A stretch of DNA of 64,000 nucleotides, from the NCBI GenBank assembly GCA_963837425.1, contig CAWINH010000006.1, positions 744,001-808,000 on the forward strand, read 5' to 3'. Within the stretch, counting starts at the first letter, position 1. The number at the start of each line of letters is the position of its first letter. The notes under the pieces are model-generated. The model did no database searches and was not told the origin of the DNA. It worked only from the letters and a program-made list of their open reading frames with translations. Origin of the DNA: CAWINH01 sp963837425 (GTDB lineage: Bacteria > Chloroflexota > Limnocylindria > QHBO01). Position numbers and translations under genes: made by a program. This document shows, one piece after another, positions 33,347 through 41,174 of this stretch.

Positions 33347-34168
33347 TCAGGGCGCCATTGTGCCAGCCGCGTCCAGCGCCACGTTGTCGATGAGGCGTGT
33401 CGGGCCCACGCGAATGGCGGCGGCCAGCGTCGGCCCGTCGAAATCTGCCACCTCGACGTAGTCGACCTGCAGCTGCGGCTCGGCGTCCAGCACGGCTCGG
33501 GCGGCGGCCACCGGATCGGCCCGCCGTACGTGCGCGTCCGCGCCCGCGACCAGGGCTCGCGGCAGCGCGAGGGCGTGGCGCCGCTCATCGGGCGAGAGAT
33601 AGATGTTCCGCGAGGAGAGGGCCAGGCCATCGTCGTCGCGGACCGTCTCGACCGGCCTGATCTCGAGTGGCAGGTTCAGGTCCTCGACCACCCGCCGAAT
33701 GATCGACAACTGCTGCGCGTCCTTGCGCCCGAAGTAGCCGAGCGTGGGTCGGACGAGCCCGAAGAGCTTCGTGCAGACCGTCGCGACCCCGCGGAAGTGC
33801 CCCGGGCGGAACGCGCCCTCGAGGACCGACGCCAGCTCGCCGGGCTCGACCCAGGTGTCGAAGCCGCGCGGGTAGATCTCCCCGGGGGGTGGCACGAACA
33901 GGACGTCCACGCCCTCGACGTCGGCGAGCGCTGCGTCGCGTGCCTCGTCCCGCGGGTAGCGGCCAATGTCCTCGGACGGGCCGAACTGGGCCGGGTTGAC
34001 GAAGATGCTCACCACCACCAGCTCGGTCTCCTCCCGCGCGGCGCGGATGAGCGCCAGGTGGCCGTCGTGAAAGGCGCCCATGGTCGGAACCAGGCCGATC
34101 CGCTCGCCCCCGGCCCAGGCCGGCCCCAGGGCCGACCGGAGATCGGGGAGGGTGCGAACCAGCCTCAT
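33347..34168 (-). CDS. panC: Pantoate-beta-alanine ligase
   Basis: 273 residues. ATP-dependent ligase making pantothenate. The HIGH-type motif is PTMGAFHDGHLALI, with FVNPAQFGPSED, YFGRKDAQQL and LSSRNIYLSPDER completing the active site. The start overlaps the stop of the upstream DUF2520 gene by 4 nt (ATGA). panD, which would supply beta-alanine, is not in the window. Confidence 0.95.
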   Translation of the reverse strand: MRLVRTLPDLRSALGPAWAGGERIGLVPTMGAFHDGHLALIRAAREETELVVVSIFVNPAQFGPSEDIGRYPRDEARDAALADVEGVDVLFVPPPGEIYPRGFDTWVEPGELASVLEGAFRPGHFRGVATVCTKLFGLVRPTLGYFGRKDAQQLSIIRRVVEDLNLPLEIRPVETVRDDDGLALSSRNIYLSPDERRHALALPRALVAGADAHVRRADPVAAARAVLDAEPQLQVDYVEVADFDGPTLAAAIRVGPTRLIDNVALDAAGTMAP

Positions 34169-34839
34169 GGCCGGGTCGCCTCGGCGAGGGCCCGGTAGAG
34201 TGGCACGAGGTCCGGGGCGCGCGCCTCGAGGGCGCGGAGGTGCGCTTCGACCGTCGACCAGTCGCCGCGGGCGATCGGACCGGTGAGCGCGAAGCCGTTC
34301 TCGATCGTCCGCTCCATGAGCGGGACGAGCGCCTCGGGCGGGGCGTTGCTCTCCTCCATGAGGCGAGCAGCGGCTCGGTACAGCGTCACGAGGAAGTTCG
34401 AGGCCATGGCGGCGCCGGCGTGGTAGAGCGGCTTGTCGGCATCCGCGAGGGGAAACGCGCGCAGCCCGAGCGTCTCCGCCAGCCAGCGCGCGCGAGCGGC
34501 TGCGTCATCGGTCTCGGCGGTGATCGCACCCCACGCGCCGTCGAGCTGTTCCGGGCCACGGTCGCGCGAGAGGGTCTGGAGGGGGTGGACGGAGAAGCGG
34601 AGCGCGTGGGGGCCCAGCGCGGCGAGGGGTGTGGCGCCGCTCACGTGGGCCACCCAGGGCCCGATCTCGACGCGCCGCGCGACCTCGGGGATTGCCCCAT
34701 CCGGGACGGCGAGGATCAGGAGCTGGGAATCGGCGCTCGTCTCGCGGCCGGCGCGGACCTTCAAGCCACGCTCCGCGAGCCGCGCCGCGATCGCCCCACC
34801 GGCACGCCCGGTTCCGACGACCCGCACCGTCGAGAACAT
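34165..34839 (-). CDS. Rossmann-fold DUF2520 protein in the pantothenate operon
   Basis: 224 residues from ATG 34839. An N-terminal NADP-type fold (VRVVGTGRAGGAIAARLAERG) resembles ketopantoate reductase/proline reductase relatives, and the C-terminal DUF2520 helical domain carries DADKPLYHAGAAMASNFLVT. It is translationally coupled to panC. No panE is present here, so ketopantoate reduction is the obvious candidate function; a divergent ketopantoate reductase class (PanG) is known and the relation should be tested. Inference from context. Confidence 0.78.
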   Translation of the reverse strand: MFSTVRVVGTGRAGGAIAARLAERGLKVRAGRETSADSQLLILAVPDGAIPEVARRVEIGPWVAHVSGATPLAALGPHALRFSVHPLQTLSRDRGPEQLDGAWGAITAETDDAAARARWLAETLGLRAFPLADADKPLYHAGAAMASNFLVTLYRAAARLMEESNAPPEALVPLMERTIENGFALTGPIARGDWSTVEAHLRALEARAPDLVPLYRALAEATRP

Positions 34840-34894
34840 GGGCGGAGTCTGCCACACCGCGGCTCGTGTCAGGCTTCCACCACGCCTCGCACAC

Positions 34895-35112
34895 CGTACC
34901 TCTCACCACGCGAAGCTAAGAAGCTAATGCGCATGCCGCGACGCACCGTGGATCGGTCCGCCGCCTAATTCTCGGCTGGCGAGTGGTATCGGCCCAGATG
35001 GCAGAACGGAGCGCAGCCGGCGCACCTTGCGCCTCAGTCCCTGAGAAGTAGAGACCGGCTCGCGCGGGAAAGCCCCCGCACCGCACGTTGCGCCTCAGTC
35101 CGTGAGAAGTAG
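34895..35112. repeat. Palindromic repeat cluster 4
   Basis: Units: GTACCTCTCACC (34896-34907), CTAATTCTCGGCTGGCGAG (34965-34983), GCCTCAGTCCCTGAGAAGTA (35031-35050) and GCCTCAGTCCGTGAGAAGTA (35092-35111). The last two lie in a direct repeat of about 40 bp (CGCAC, TTGCGCC before; ACCGGCT after) at a 61-bp spacing. The area (about 335 bp between two minus-strand genes) holds no gene. Confidence 0.75.
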
Positions 35113-35174
35113 CCACCGGCTTGCACCGGCCCGCCGCGCATCAGGCGGCGACGTGCCACGGGGCATGGGCCGTG

Positions 35175-36611
35175 TCAGGCCAGCACGCCCCGCAGCGCCG
35201 ACTGCGCTGCGTGCCACCCGCAGAGGCCGTGGACGCCGCCGCCGGGCGGAGTCGACGACGAGCAGATGAAAATGCTGCGATCGGGAGTGGAGTACGGGTC
35301 CCGGCGCAGCGCCGGGCGCGTCCACAGCTGACGCAGGTCCTGGATCCCGCCGTTGATGTCGCCCCCGACGTGGTTCGCGTTGCCCCGCTCGATCGCGCCA
35401 GGGCCCATCGCCGAGCGGCCGATGATCCGCTTGCGGAACCCGGGGGCGAACCGTTCGACCTGCGCGAGGATCGGCTCCGACATGTCGGCGAGCGAGCCGT
35501 TCGGGACGTGGCAGTACGCCCAGGCCACGTGCCTGCCCGCGGGCGCGCGCGTCGGATCGAAGAGGGTCGGCTGGCTGAGGAGCACGAACGGTCGTGGCGA
35601 GGTGGTCCCGCGCGCGACGGCCCGCTCCGAGGTCGCGATCTCCTCCGCGGTTCCGCCGAGGTGGATGGTTCCGGCCTGCGTGAGCTCGGGGTTCGTCCAC
35701 GGGATTGGTCCGTCCATCGCGAGGTCGAGCTTGAAGACGCCCGGGCCGTAGCGGAAATGGCGCAGCTGCCAGGCGTACGCACCGTGGAGTCGGTCGCCGG
35801 CAATCGCCAGCAGCTGTCGCGGGGTGACGTCGAAGAGGACGGCCCGATGCGGCGGCAGGTCCTCGAGGCCGGTGACCGGGCGCTCTGCCTCGATCTCGCC
35901 GCCGAGCGAACGCAGGTAGCCGGCCAGCGCGTCGGTGATCCGCTGCGAGCCACCGCGTGGGATCGGCCAGCCGACGGCGTGGGCGCTTCCCAGGAACGCG
36001 AGCGCGTAGGCGCCGGTCGTCAGCTGGTTGAGCTGGAGGAAGTCGTGCGCCGCGGTCGAGGCCATGATGGCGCGGGCCTGCGGCGTGCGGAAGCGACGCC
36101 ACAGGAGGCTGACCGGGAGCAGCGCGCGCAGCCCAAAGCGCGTGAGCGCCACCGGGTGCCGGAGGAGGCCGGTGGGCCGTAAGGGCCCGAGCAGCTCGTC
36201 GGAGATGACCTCCCAGTCGCGGGCCACGGGCCCGATGAGCCGCCGATACATCGCAGCGTCCGCGCCCAGCCCGTCGGCCGTCGCGTCGAGGTCGCGACGG
36301 ATGATCGCCGCGCTGCCGTCGTCGAGCGGATGCCCAATGCTGACCGGCGGCTCGATCCACTCCACCCCGTGATCGCCGAGCGGCCACGCGGCGAAGGCCC
36401 GCGAGGCGCGCCCCAGGGGATGAACCGCGGAGCAGACGTCGTGGACGAAGCCCGGCAGCGTGAGCGCGGCGGAACGGGCTCCGCCGCCGATCGTGGCATT
36501 CGCCTCGAGGACGAGCACGCTCCGTCCGGCGCGGGCAAGGGTGATCGCAGCGGCCAGGCCGTTCGGGCCGGAGCCGACCACCACCGCGTCGTAGCCGCGC
36601 GCTTCGCTCAC
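35175..36611 (-). CDS. CrtI/phytoene-desaturase-like FAD-dependent oxidoreductase
   Basis: 478 residues. The dinucleotide-binding motif is DAVVVGSGPNGLAAAITLA at the N-terminus, followed by LEANATIGGGARSA. The C-terminal CRTI signature region is PPGGGVHGLCGWHAAQSAL. Homologues include carotenoid desaturases and the PYROXD2-like group; this variant is closer to the latter in its opening, so a carotenoid role is not assured. No crtB or other carotenoid gene is nearby. Confidence 0.82.
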   Translation of the reverse strand: MSEARGYDAVVVGSGPNGLAAAITLARAGRSVLVLEANATIGGGARSAALTLPGFVHDVCSAVHPLGRASRAFAAWPLGDHGVEWIEPPVSIGHPLDDGSAAIIRRDLDATADGLGADAAMYRRLIGPVARDWEVISDELLGPLRPTGLLRHPVALTRFGLRALLPVSLLWRRFRTPQARAIMASTAAHDFLQLNQLTTGAYALAFLGSAHAVGWPIPRGGSQRITDALAGYLRSLGGEIEAERPVTGLEDLPPHRAVLFDVTPRQLLAIAGDRLHGAYAWQLRHFRYGPGVFKLDLAMDGPIPWTNPELTQAGTIHLGGTAEEIATSERAVARGTTSPRPFVLLSQPTLFDPTRAPAGRHVAWAYCHVPNGSLADMSEPILAQVERFAPGFRKRIIGRSAMGPGAIERGNANHVGGDINGGIQDLRQLWTRPALRRDPYSTPDRSIFICSSSTPPGGGVHGLCGWHAAQSALRGVLA

Positions 36612-36772
36612 GCGCCCAGTATCAGCCCTGCGCTCCTGCCCGGCAGTCGCGGGTGTGCGGCAGCGTGTCGCTCAGCGCGTGCGGCGTGCCGTGCCCTGCG
36701 CACGGGGCCCGGCCCTCGGCCCGCGCCGGAGCACGGATCGGCCCTGACTCCGGCCTCGACTTCGGCCCTGGC

Positions 36773-37072
36773 GTGTGCGCCGAGCGCACGCATCGGCGAT
36801 CGGGAGAGCTAAGAGCTGCCCAGATGACGCCCCCGGTGCACATTGAGGCCTTTCCTGGGCCGATTCCGAGGCTTCGGTGTCCGATATGCACACCTGGCGC
36901 ACATCCGCGCGGCGCGCGCTCCGTGTGCGCCGAGCGCACGCATCGGCCATCGGGAGGGCTCCGAACTGCCCAGATGACGCCCCTGGTGCACATTCGGGCG
37001 TTGCATGAGCCGATTTCGAGGCTTCGGTGTCCGATGTGCACACCTGGCGCACGTCCGAGCGGCGCCTGGCGC
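36773..37072. repeat. Two tandem copies of a 150-bp element with imperfect inverted ends
   Basis: Copies begin at 36773 and 36923 (GTGTGCGCCGAGCGCACGCA in both), exactly 150 bp apart. Shared blocks are CATCGG, CAGATGACGCCC, GGTGCACATT, CCGATT, GAGGCTTCGGTGTCCGAT and GCACACCTGGCGCAC. The first arm (GTGCGCC to CATCGG, 22 nt) pairs with the reverse complement of the 3' end at about 16 of 22 positions. A third diverged copy lies at 18198-18327. Gene-free; the rest of 36612-37096 shows only GC-rich sequence. Confidence 0.75.
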
Positions 37073-37096
37073 ACAGCCGGCGCTGATGGGAGGCGC

Positions 37097-37384
37097 TCAG
37101 GCCCCGCTCGGTCCCTCCGCGTAGATCTCGTCGGCGTAGCACCAGCGCCAGTCCTCTCCGGGCTCGACGGACTGGATCGCCGGATGCGACGTCTCCCTGA
37201 AGTGCGCGGTGGCGTGCCGGTTTGGCGACTGGTCGCAGCAGCCTACGTGGCCGCAGCTCGTGCAGATTCGGAGATGGACCCACGTGCTCCCGATCTGCAG
37301 GCACTCGTGGCAGCCGTCGTCGGACGGGGTGACGGTCAGCGGCCCGGTGACGTGCTCGCAGATCGTTTCGTCGTCGTAGCTCAC
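37097..37384 (-). CDS. UBP-type zinc-finger protein
   Basis: 95 residues from GTG 37384, overlapping the protease stop by 4 nt (GTGA). All zinc ligands of the ZnF-UBP fold are present: Cys9-x-His11, Cys25/Cys28 (CHEC), Cys41/Cys44 (CTSCG), Cys49, and His57/His61/His67 (RHATAHFRETSH). In eukaryotes the fold binds the free ubiquitin C-terminus; bacterial stand-alone versions have unknown partners. Coupling to an HtrA-like protease suggests a shared role in protein quality control, which is inference. Confidence 0.85.
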   Translation of the reverse strand: MSYDDETICEHVTGPLTVTPSDDGCHECLQIGSTWVHLRICTSCGHVGCCDQSPNRHATAHFRETSHPAIQSVEPGEDWRWCYADEIYAEGPSGA

Positions 37385-38265
37385 GCGGGAATGGTAACCG
37401 TCCGCTCCTCCATCCCGCGCACCAGGCGCACCTCGAGGGAAGCATCGGCCGCCAGCGAGCTCATCGCGTCGAACAGGTCGTCGGCGCTCGTGACCTCGCG
37501 TCCGGCGGCGCCCACCAGCAGGTCGCCCTCCGCAATCCCGGCCTTCGCCGCCGGCGAGCCGTCCTCGACGTCGCGCACCAGCAGGCCGTCGCGCTCGTCG
37601 AGGCCCACTGCCCGGCGCAGCTGGCGCGCGACGTGAGCCGGGGCCAGCCCGATCCCGAGACGTCGCTTCTTCGGCTCCTCGCCGCGGCCAAGGGCGGTGA
37701 CGCGCTCGCGCAGCCCGGCGTCGGTGGCGATCGCCTGGTAGAAGCCGGAGCCGAGGCGGTTCGTGTTGATCCCGAGCAGCTCACCAGCGGCGTTCACGAT
37801 CGGCCCGCCGCTCGATCCGGGTAGAAGCGGGGCGGTGTGCTCGACCGCGCCCGCGACGCGCCGGCCGCGTGGCCCGCGGAACGCGCGACCGACGCCGGAG
37901 ACGTAGCCGAACGTGACCCGCAGCCCCTGCCCGGCCGGGTTGCCGAGCGCCACCAGCGGAGCTCCAATCCCGAGCGATGCGCCGTCGCCCCAGCTGATCG
38001 GCTTCGTCTTGGCAGTGTCCACCCCAATGACCGCCAGGTCGCCGTCGCCATCGGCCCCGAGGACGGTGCCGTCCACGGTCCGTCCGTCGGCGAAGAAGAC
38101 GTGCACCTCGTCGCCGTGCAGGTTGTGGGCGTTCGTCAGCACCTTCCCCTTCTCGACGACGACTCCCGAGCCGCCGCGCCAGCGATTCCCGATCCCCACC
38201 GTGGCGGGACCGACCGCCTCGGCGATCCCGCGGATCGCCGCACCCAGATCATCCATCGGACCCAT
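37381..38265 (-). CDS. HtrA/DegP-like serine protease with PDZ domain
   Basis: 294 residues from ATG 38265 with GGAGG 8 nt upstream. The trypsin-like domain has His47 (LTNAHNLH), Asp76 (DGDGDLAVIGVD) and Ser152 (LLPGSSGGPI), so the triad is complete. The PDZ domain (about 205-290) reads GLLVRDVEDGSPAAKAGIAE. There is no signal peptide or membrane helix, unlike most HtrA proteins, so it probably acts in the cytoplasm. Divergent from an HxlR regulator across an operator-like palindrome. Confidence 0.88.
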   Translation of the reverse strand: MGPMDDLGAAIRGIAEAVGPATVGIGNRWRGGSGVVVEKGKVLTNAHNLHGDEVHVFFADGRTVDGTVLGADGDGDLAVIGVDTAKTKPISWGDGASLGIGAPLVALGNPAGQGLRVTFGYVSGVGRAFRGPRGRRVAGAVEHTAPLLPGSSGGPIVNAAGELLGINTNRLGSGFYQAIATDAGLRERVTALGRGEEPKKRRLGIGLAPAHVARQLRRAVGLDERDGLLVRDVEDGSPAAKAGIAEGDLLVGAAGREVTSADDLFDAMSSLAADASLEVRLVRGMEERTVTIPA

Positions 38266-38302
38266 GGGTCCATCCTCCATTGCCTGTTGCTGGTAGTGTG
38301 TG

Positions 38303-38319
38303 ACTTGCAATGCGCAAGT
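38303..38319. promoter_or_regulatory. Operator-like inverted repeat between protease and HxlR genes
   Basis: ACTTGC-AATGC-GCAAGT is a perfect 6-bp inverted repeat with a 5-nt spacer in the divergent intergenic region. HxlR-family dimers bind such short palindromes, so control of the regulator and the protease operon is plausible. Inference. Confidence 0.5.
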
Positions 38320-38348
38320 TACCACCGCCGGAACGCCTGTCAAGCCCG

Positions 38349-38786
38349 ATGCCGTACGATCCACGCATGGCCGCACCCCACTCGCCGCTTGCCGCCGCGC
38401 TCGAGCGGGTCGGGGACCGATGGAGCCTCCTGCTCGTGGAGGCCCTGCTCGCCGGCCCGCGCCGATTCGGGGAGCTGGGCGAGGCGGTGCAGGGGATTGC
38501 GCCGAACATCCTGGCCGATCGGCTGCGCCGGCTCGAGTCCGACCACGTCGTGCGCTCCACGCCGTATTCGAAGCGACCGCCGCGCTTCGTTTACGAGCTC
38601 ACCGGCGAGGGCGCCGAGCTGGCCGGCGCGCTCCGACTCCTGGCGGATTGGGGGTCACGCGTCTCACGCGAAGCGGAGCCCATGCGTCACGCGGCCTGCG
38701 GCACGCCGCTCGAGGCGCGCTGGTACTGCCCGACCTGTGCCCGGGCCGTCGAGGGCCGCGAGGCGGACGAGGTGCGCTACCTGTAG
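38349..38786 (+). CDS. HxlR-family winged-helix regulator with C-terminal zinc ribbon
   Basis: 145 residues from ATG 38349 (ATG 38367 is also possible; ATG 38310 lies inside the palindrome and is unlikely). The HxlR domain reads RVGDRWSLLLVEALLAGPRR and GIAPNILADRLRRLESD. A C-terminal tail has HAACG and YCPTCAR, likely one zinc site (four ligands). Members sense aldehydes, quinones or redox stress through cysteines or bound ligands. Confidence 0.82.
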   Translation: MPYDPRMAAPHSPLAAALERVGDRWSLLLVEALLAGPRRFGELGEAVQGIAPNILADRLRRLESDHVVRSTPYSKRPPRFVYELTGEGAELAGALRLLADWGSRVSREAEPMRHAACGTPLEARWYCPTCARAVEGREADEVRYL

Positions 38787-38796
38787 AGTGCGCCGC

Positions 38797-40008
38797 GTGA
38801 GGGCGGTGCTGCGCTTCCTGGACCTGGGAACGGCGCCGGAGGACGACGAGGACCTGCGGGCCCGGAAGCGGACGGTCGTGGCGGTAGCGGTCGCGGTCAT
38901 GGCGGCCGGCGGGCTGTATGCCGTGGTCGGAATCGTCGTCGGCAGGCCGTGGACCCTTGCCTTCGCCGTGATCCAGACGGCGCTGATGGCCAGCGCGCTC
39001 GTCTACCTGCGCCGAACGCGCCGCATGGAGCCGGTCGTATACCCGATGGTCGGCGCCGGCCTGCTGATCATCGCCAGCGGGGTCGTGACGCTGGGCGGCG
39101 CGATCAATTCCGGCTCGAACATCACCTGGGCACTGATCGTACCGCTCGCCTCGGTCCTCCTGCTCGGCCCGCGGGCGGCGCGGCCCACGCTGGTCGCTGT
39201 CGTCGTCCTCGTCATCGGCGCCGCGCTCTTCGACCCCACCGCCCGGGCGATGGTCAGCATGCCGTACGACGCCACCCGGGTCCTGCTCGTGGTCAACGTC
39301 ATCGGGCCTACACTGCTGGCGACGCTGGCCGTCGCCTACGTCGACCGCGAGCGGCTCAGGGCCAAGGCCCAGTCCGACGCGCTCCTGCTCAACGTCCTGC
39401 CGCGCTCGATCGCCAATCGGCTGAAGGCCGGCGAGGAGCATATCGCCGACGCCTGCCCGGACGTCACCGTGCTGTTCAGCGACGTCGTCGACTTCACGCC
39501 GTTCGCCGAGGGCCAGGACCCTGCGCGCCTGGTCGAGGTCCTCAACGACCTGTTCACCGCCTTCGACCGGCTGGCTGAGGAGCATCGGCTCGAGAAGATC
39601 AAGACGATCGGCGACGCCTACATGGTGGTGGCCGGCGTCCCGGACGAACGGCCTGACCACGCCGGGGTCATGCTCGAGATGGCCCTTGCCATGCACCGCG
39701 CCGTGGATGGGCATCCGCCGGTGGACGGCCGGCAGCTCCAGATCCGGACCGGGATCGCCACCGGCCCGGTGGTGGCGGGAGTCATCGGCCAGCGGAAGTT
39801 CAGCTATGACCTGTGGGGCGACACGGTGAACACCGCCTCACGGATGGAGTCGAGCGGGATCGCCGGCTGCATCCAGGTCACCCCCGAGACGCACGCCCGA
39901 TGCGCGGCCGACTACCCCTGGCATCGGCGCGACGACGTGGAGATCAAGGGCAAGGGGCCGATGACGACCTGGGTTCTCGACCCGCGCGGGGACTCACCGG
40001 CCGCCTAG
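38797..40008 (+). CDS. Membrane-bound class III adenylate cyclase
   Basis: 403 residues from GTG 38797. Five or six N-terminal helices (about 25-185, VAVAVAVMAAGGLYAVVGIV, LLLVVNVIGPTLLATLAV) lead through a linker (LLNVLPRSIANRLKAGEEHI) to a complete CHD domain. The metal-binding Asp residues are in VLFSDVVDFTPFAE and KTIGDAYMVVAG. Substrate-selecting Lys (LEKIKTIGDAY) and Asp (YDLWGDTVNTASRM) favour ATP. Makes cAMP at the inner membrane face. Starts 10 bp after the HxlR gene. Confidence 0.92.
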   Translation: MRAVLRFLDLGTAPEDDEDLRARKRTVVAVAVAVMAAGGLYAVVGIVVGRPWTLAFAVIQTALMASALVYLRRTRRMEPVVYPMVGAGLLIIASGVVTLGGAINSGSNITWALIVPLASVLLLGPRAARPTLVAVVVLVIGAALFDPTARAMVSMPYDATRVLLVVNVIGPTLLATLAVAYVDRERLRAKAQSDALLLNVLPRSIANRLKAGEEHIADACPDVTVLFSDVVDFTPFAEGQDPARLVEVLNDLFTAFDRLAEEHRLEKIKTIGDAYMVVAGVPDERPDHAGVMLEMALAMHRAVDGHPPVDGRQLQIRTGIATGPVVAGVIGQRKFSYDLWGDTVNTASRMESSGIAGCIQVTPETHARCAADYPWHRRDDVEIKGKGPMTTWVLDPRGDSPAA

Positions 40009-40271
40009 CCGCCGCGGAGGATCGAGAGCCGGCGCCGGTACTCCTCTTCGTCGATCTCGCCGGAAGCGAAGCGATGGCGGAGCACCTCCTCGGCGGCGCT
40101 CGCGCCGCTCAGCGGTGGCGCCGGAGGCTGCTGCTGCCGGTTGTTGCTGCTCAGCAGGCGCCAGATGAGGACCACCGCCAGAACGATGATCGCCAGCCAG
40201 AGGAGCATCCCGAGGATGCCGAGGCCGACCATCCAGCCCCCGTCGATGAACCGACCGTCGATGATCCGCAT
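40005..40271 (-). CDS. SHOCT-domain small membrane protein
   Basis: 88 residues from ATG 40271. One helix (MVGLGILGMLLWLAIIVLAV, about 14-33), a Gln/Pro linker and a C-terminal SHOCT motif (EEVLRHRFASGEIDEEEYRR). SHOCT segments are thought to mediate oligomerisation. Converges with the cyclase (4-bp overlap) and may be the last gene of the kinase-exporter operon, 110 bp after the permease. Confidence 0.85.
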   Translation of the reverse strand: MRIIDGRFIDGGWMVGLGILGMLLWLAIIVLAVVLIWRLLSSNNRQQQPPAPPLSGASAAEEVLRHRFASGEIDEEEYRRRLSILRGG

Positions 40272-40381
40272 GGTTCTCGCCTCGATGAGCGTCGTTGTTT
40301 CCACCGCACGATACGACTTCCGCCTTGGAATCGCATGGGGGAGTGCTGGATGCCCGGGTCGGTACTTCCGTCGACCCTCGC

Positions 40382-41149
40382 TCAGGCCGCGAGCCGGCGG
40401 AAGGCGAACGCGGCCGGGACGTGCGTCACGATCGCCAGCAGGCCGGTCGCCAGCAGCGCCGCCGCCACCGGGCCGATCTCCCAGCCGAGCATCAGCGAGC
40501 GCATCCCCTCGATGACGTAGCTGACCGGGTTCCAGTCGTTCAGCACCCGCATCCAGCCGGGCATCATCTCCGCGGGGACGAAGGCGGTCGATGTGAAGGC
40601 GAGCGGGAAGAAGAGCATGCTGATCGTGCCGGCCGCCTGGTCCGACTTCGTGAGCAGCGCGGCGGCGTAGCTGATCCCGGCCCAGGCGAAGCCGAAGAGG
40701 CCGCCGAGGATGATGATCGCCGCGGCCCCCGCGATCCCGGTCTCGATCCGTGCGCCAAGGAGCCAGGCAACGACGAGCACGATCGCGCCCATGGCGCCCG
40801 CCTCGAAGCCGAGCGGCGCGAGCTCCCCGGCCAGGATCGCACCTCGACGAACGGGGGCGACTCGCAGCTTGTCGAGGAAACCGGTGTGCATGTCGAGGAG
40901 CAGCCCGGACGCGGCCCACGCGGTGGCGATGAAGAGGGTGAACACGACCTGCCCCGGCGTCAGGTAGGTGAGATAGCTGTCCGTGCCGCCGAACCCGGGG
41001 AGCGCGACGATGCCGGCGAACAGCTGCGAGAAGAGGAAGAGCTGGATGATCGGGTAGAAGACGACCCCGATCGCGTTGCTCGGAACGCGGAGGAAGCGGC
41101 GCAGCGACCGCCGCCCCAGCCAGAACGTCTCGTAGGCGAGCGCTGTCAT
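40382..41149 (-). CDS. ABC-2 type export permease (DrrB-like)
   Basis: 255 residues, six helices. The conserved ABC-2 loop is LTPGQVVFTLFIATAWAASG followed by DMHTGFLDKLRVAPVRRGAI, and the C-terminal FVPAEMMPGWMRVLNDWNPVS box. Pairs with the ATPase encoded just upstream (25-bp gap) to form an exporter for a lipophilic drug, peptide or lipid; the cargo is unknown. Confidence 0.9.
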   Translation of the reverse strand: MTALAYETFWLGRRSLRRFLRVPSNAIGVVFYPIIQLFLFSQLFAGIVALPGFGGTDSYLTYLTPGQVVFTLFIATAWAASGLLLDMHTGFLDKLRVAPVRRGAILAGELAPLGFEAGAMGAIVLVVAWLLGARIETGIAGAAAIIILGGLFGFAWAGISYAAALLTKSDQAAGTISMLFFPLAFTSTAFVPAEMMPGWMRVLNDWNPVSYVIEGMRSLMLGWEIGPVAAALLATGLLAIVTHVPAAFAFRRLAA

Positions 41150-41174
41150 GGCGCGGCCCGCACCGTTGCGGCCC

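Noticed and set aside
35175..36611. Carotenoid desaturase supplying retinal to heliorhodopsin
   Set aside because: The CrtI-like protein is 23 kb away, and no crtB, crtY or blh/brp gene is in the window; its opening motif is closer to PYROXD2-like oxidoreductases.
36773..37072. Coding sequence in the 150-bp repeats
   Set aside because: Frames across both copies have no start signal or domain and only reflect the repeat; the copy at 18 kb has no matching frame.
37837..38796. N-terminal extension of the adenylate cyclase reading frame
   Set aside because: This part lies antisense to the HtrA gene and out of frame with the HxlR gene; GTG 38797 gives a normal membrane cyclase.
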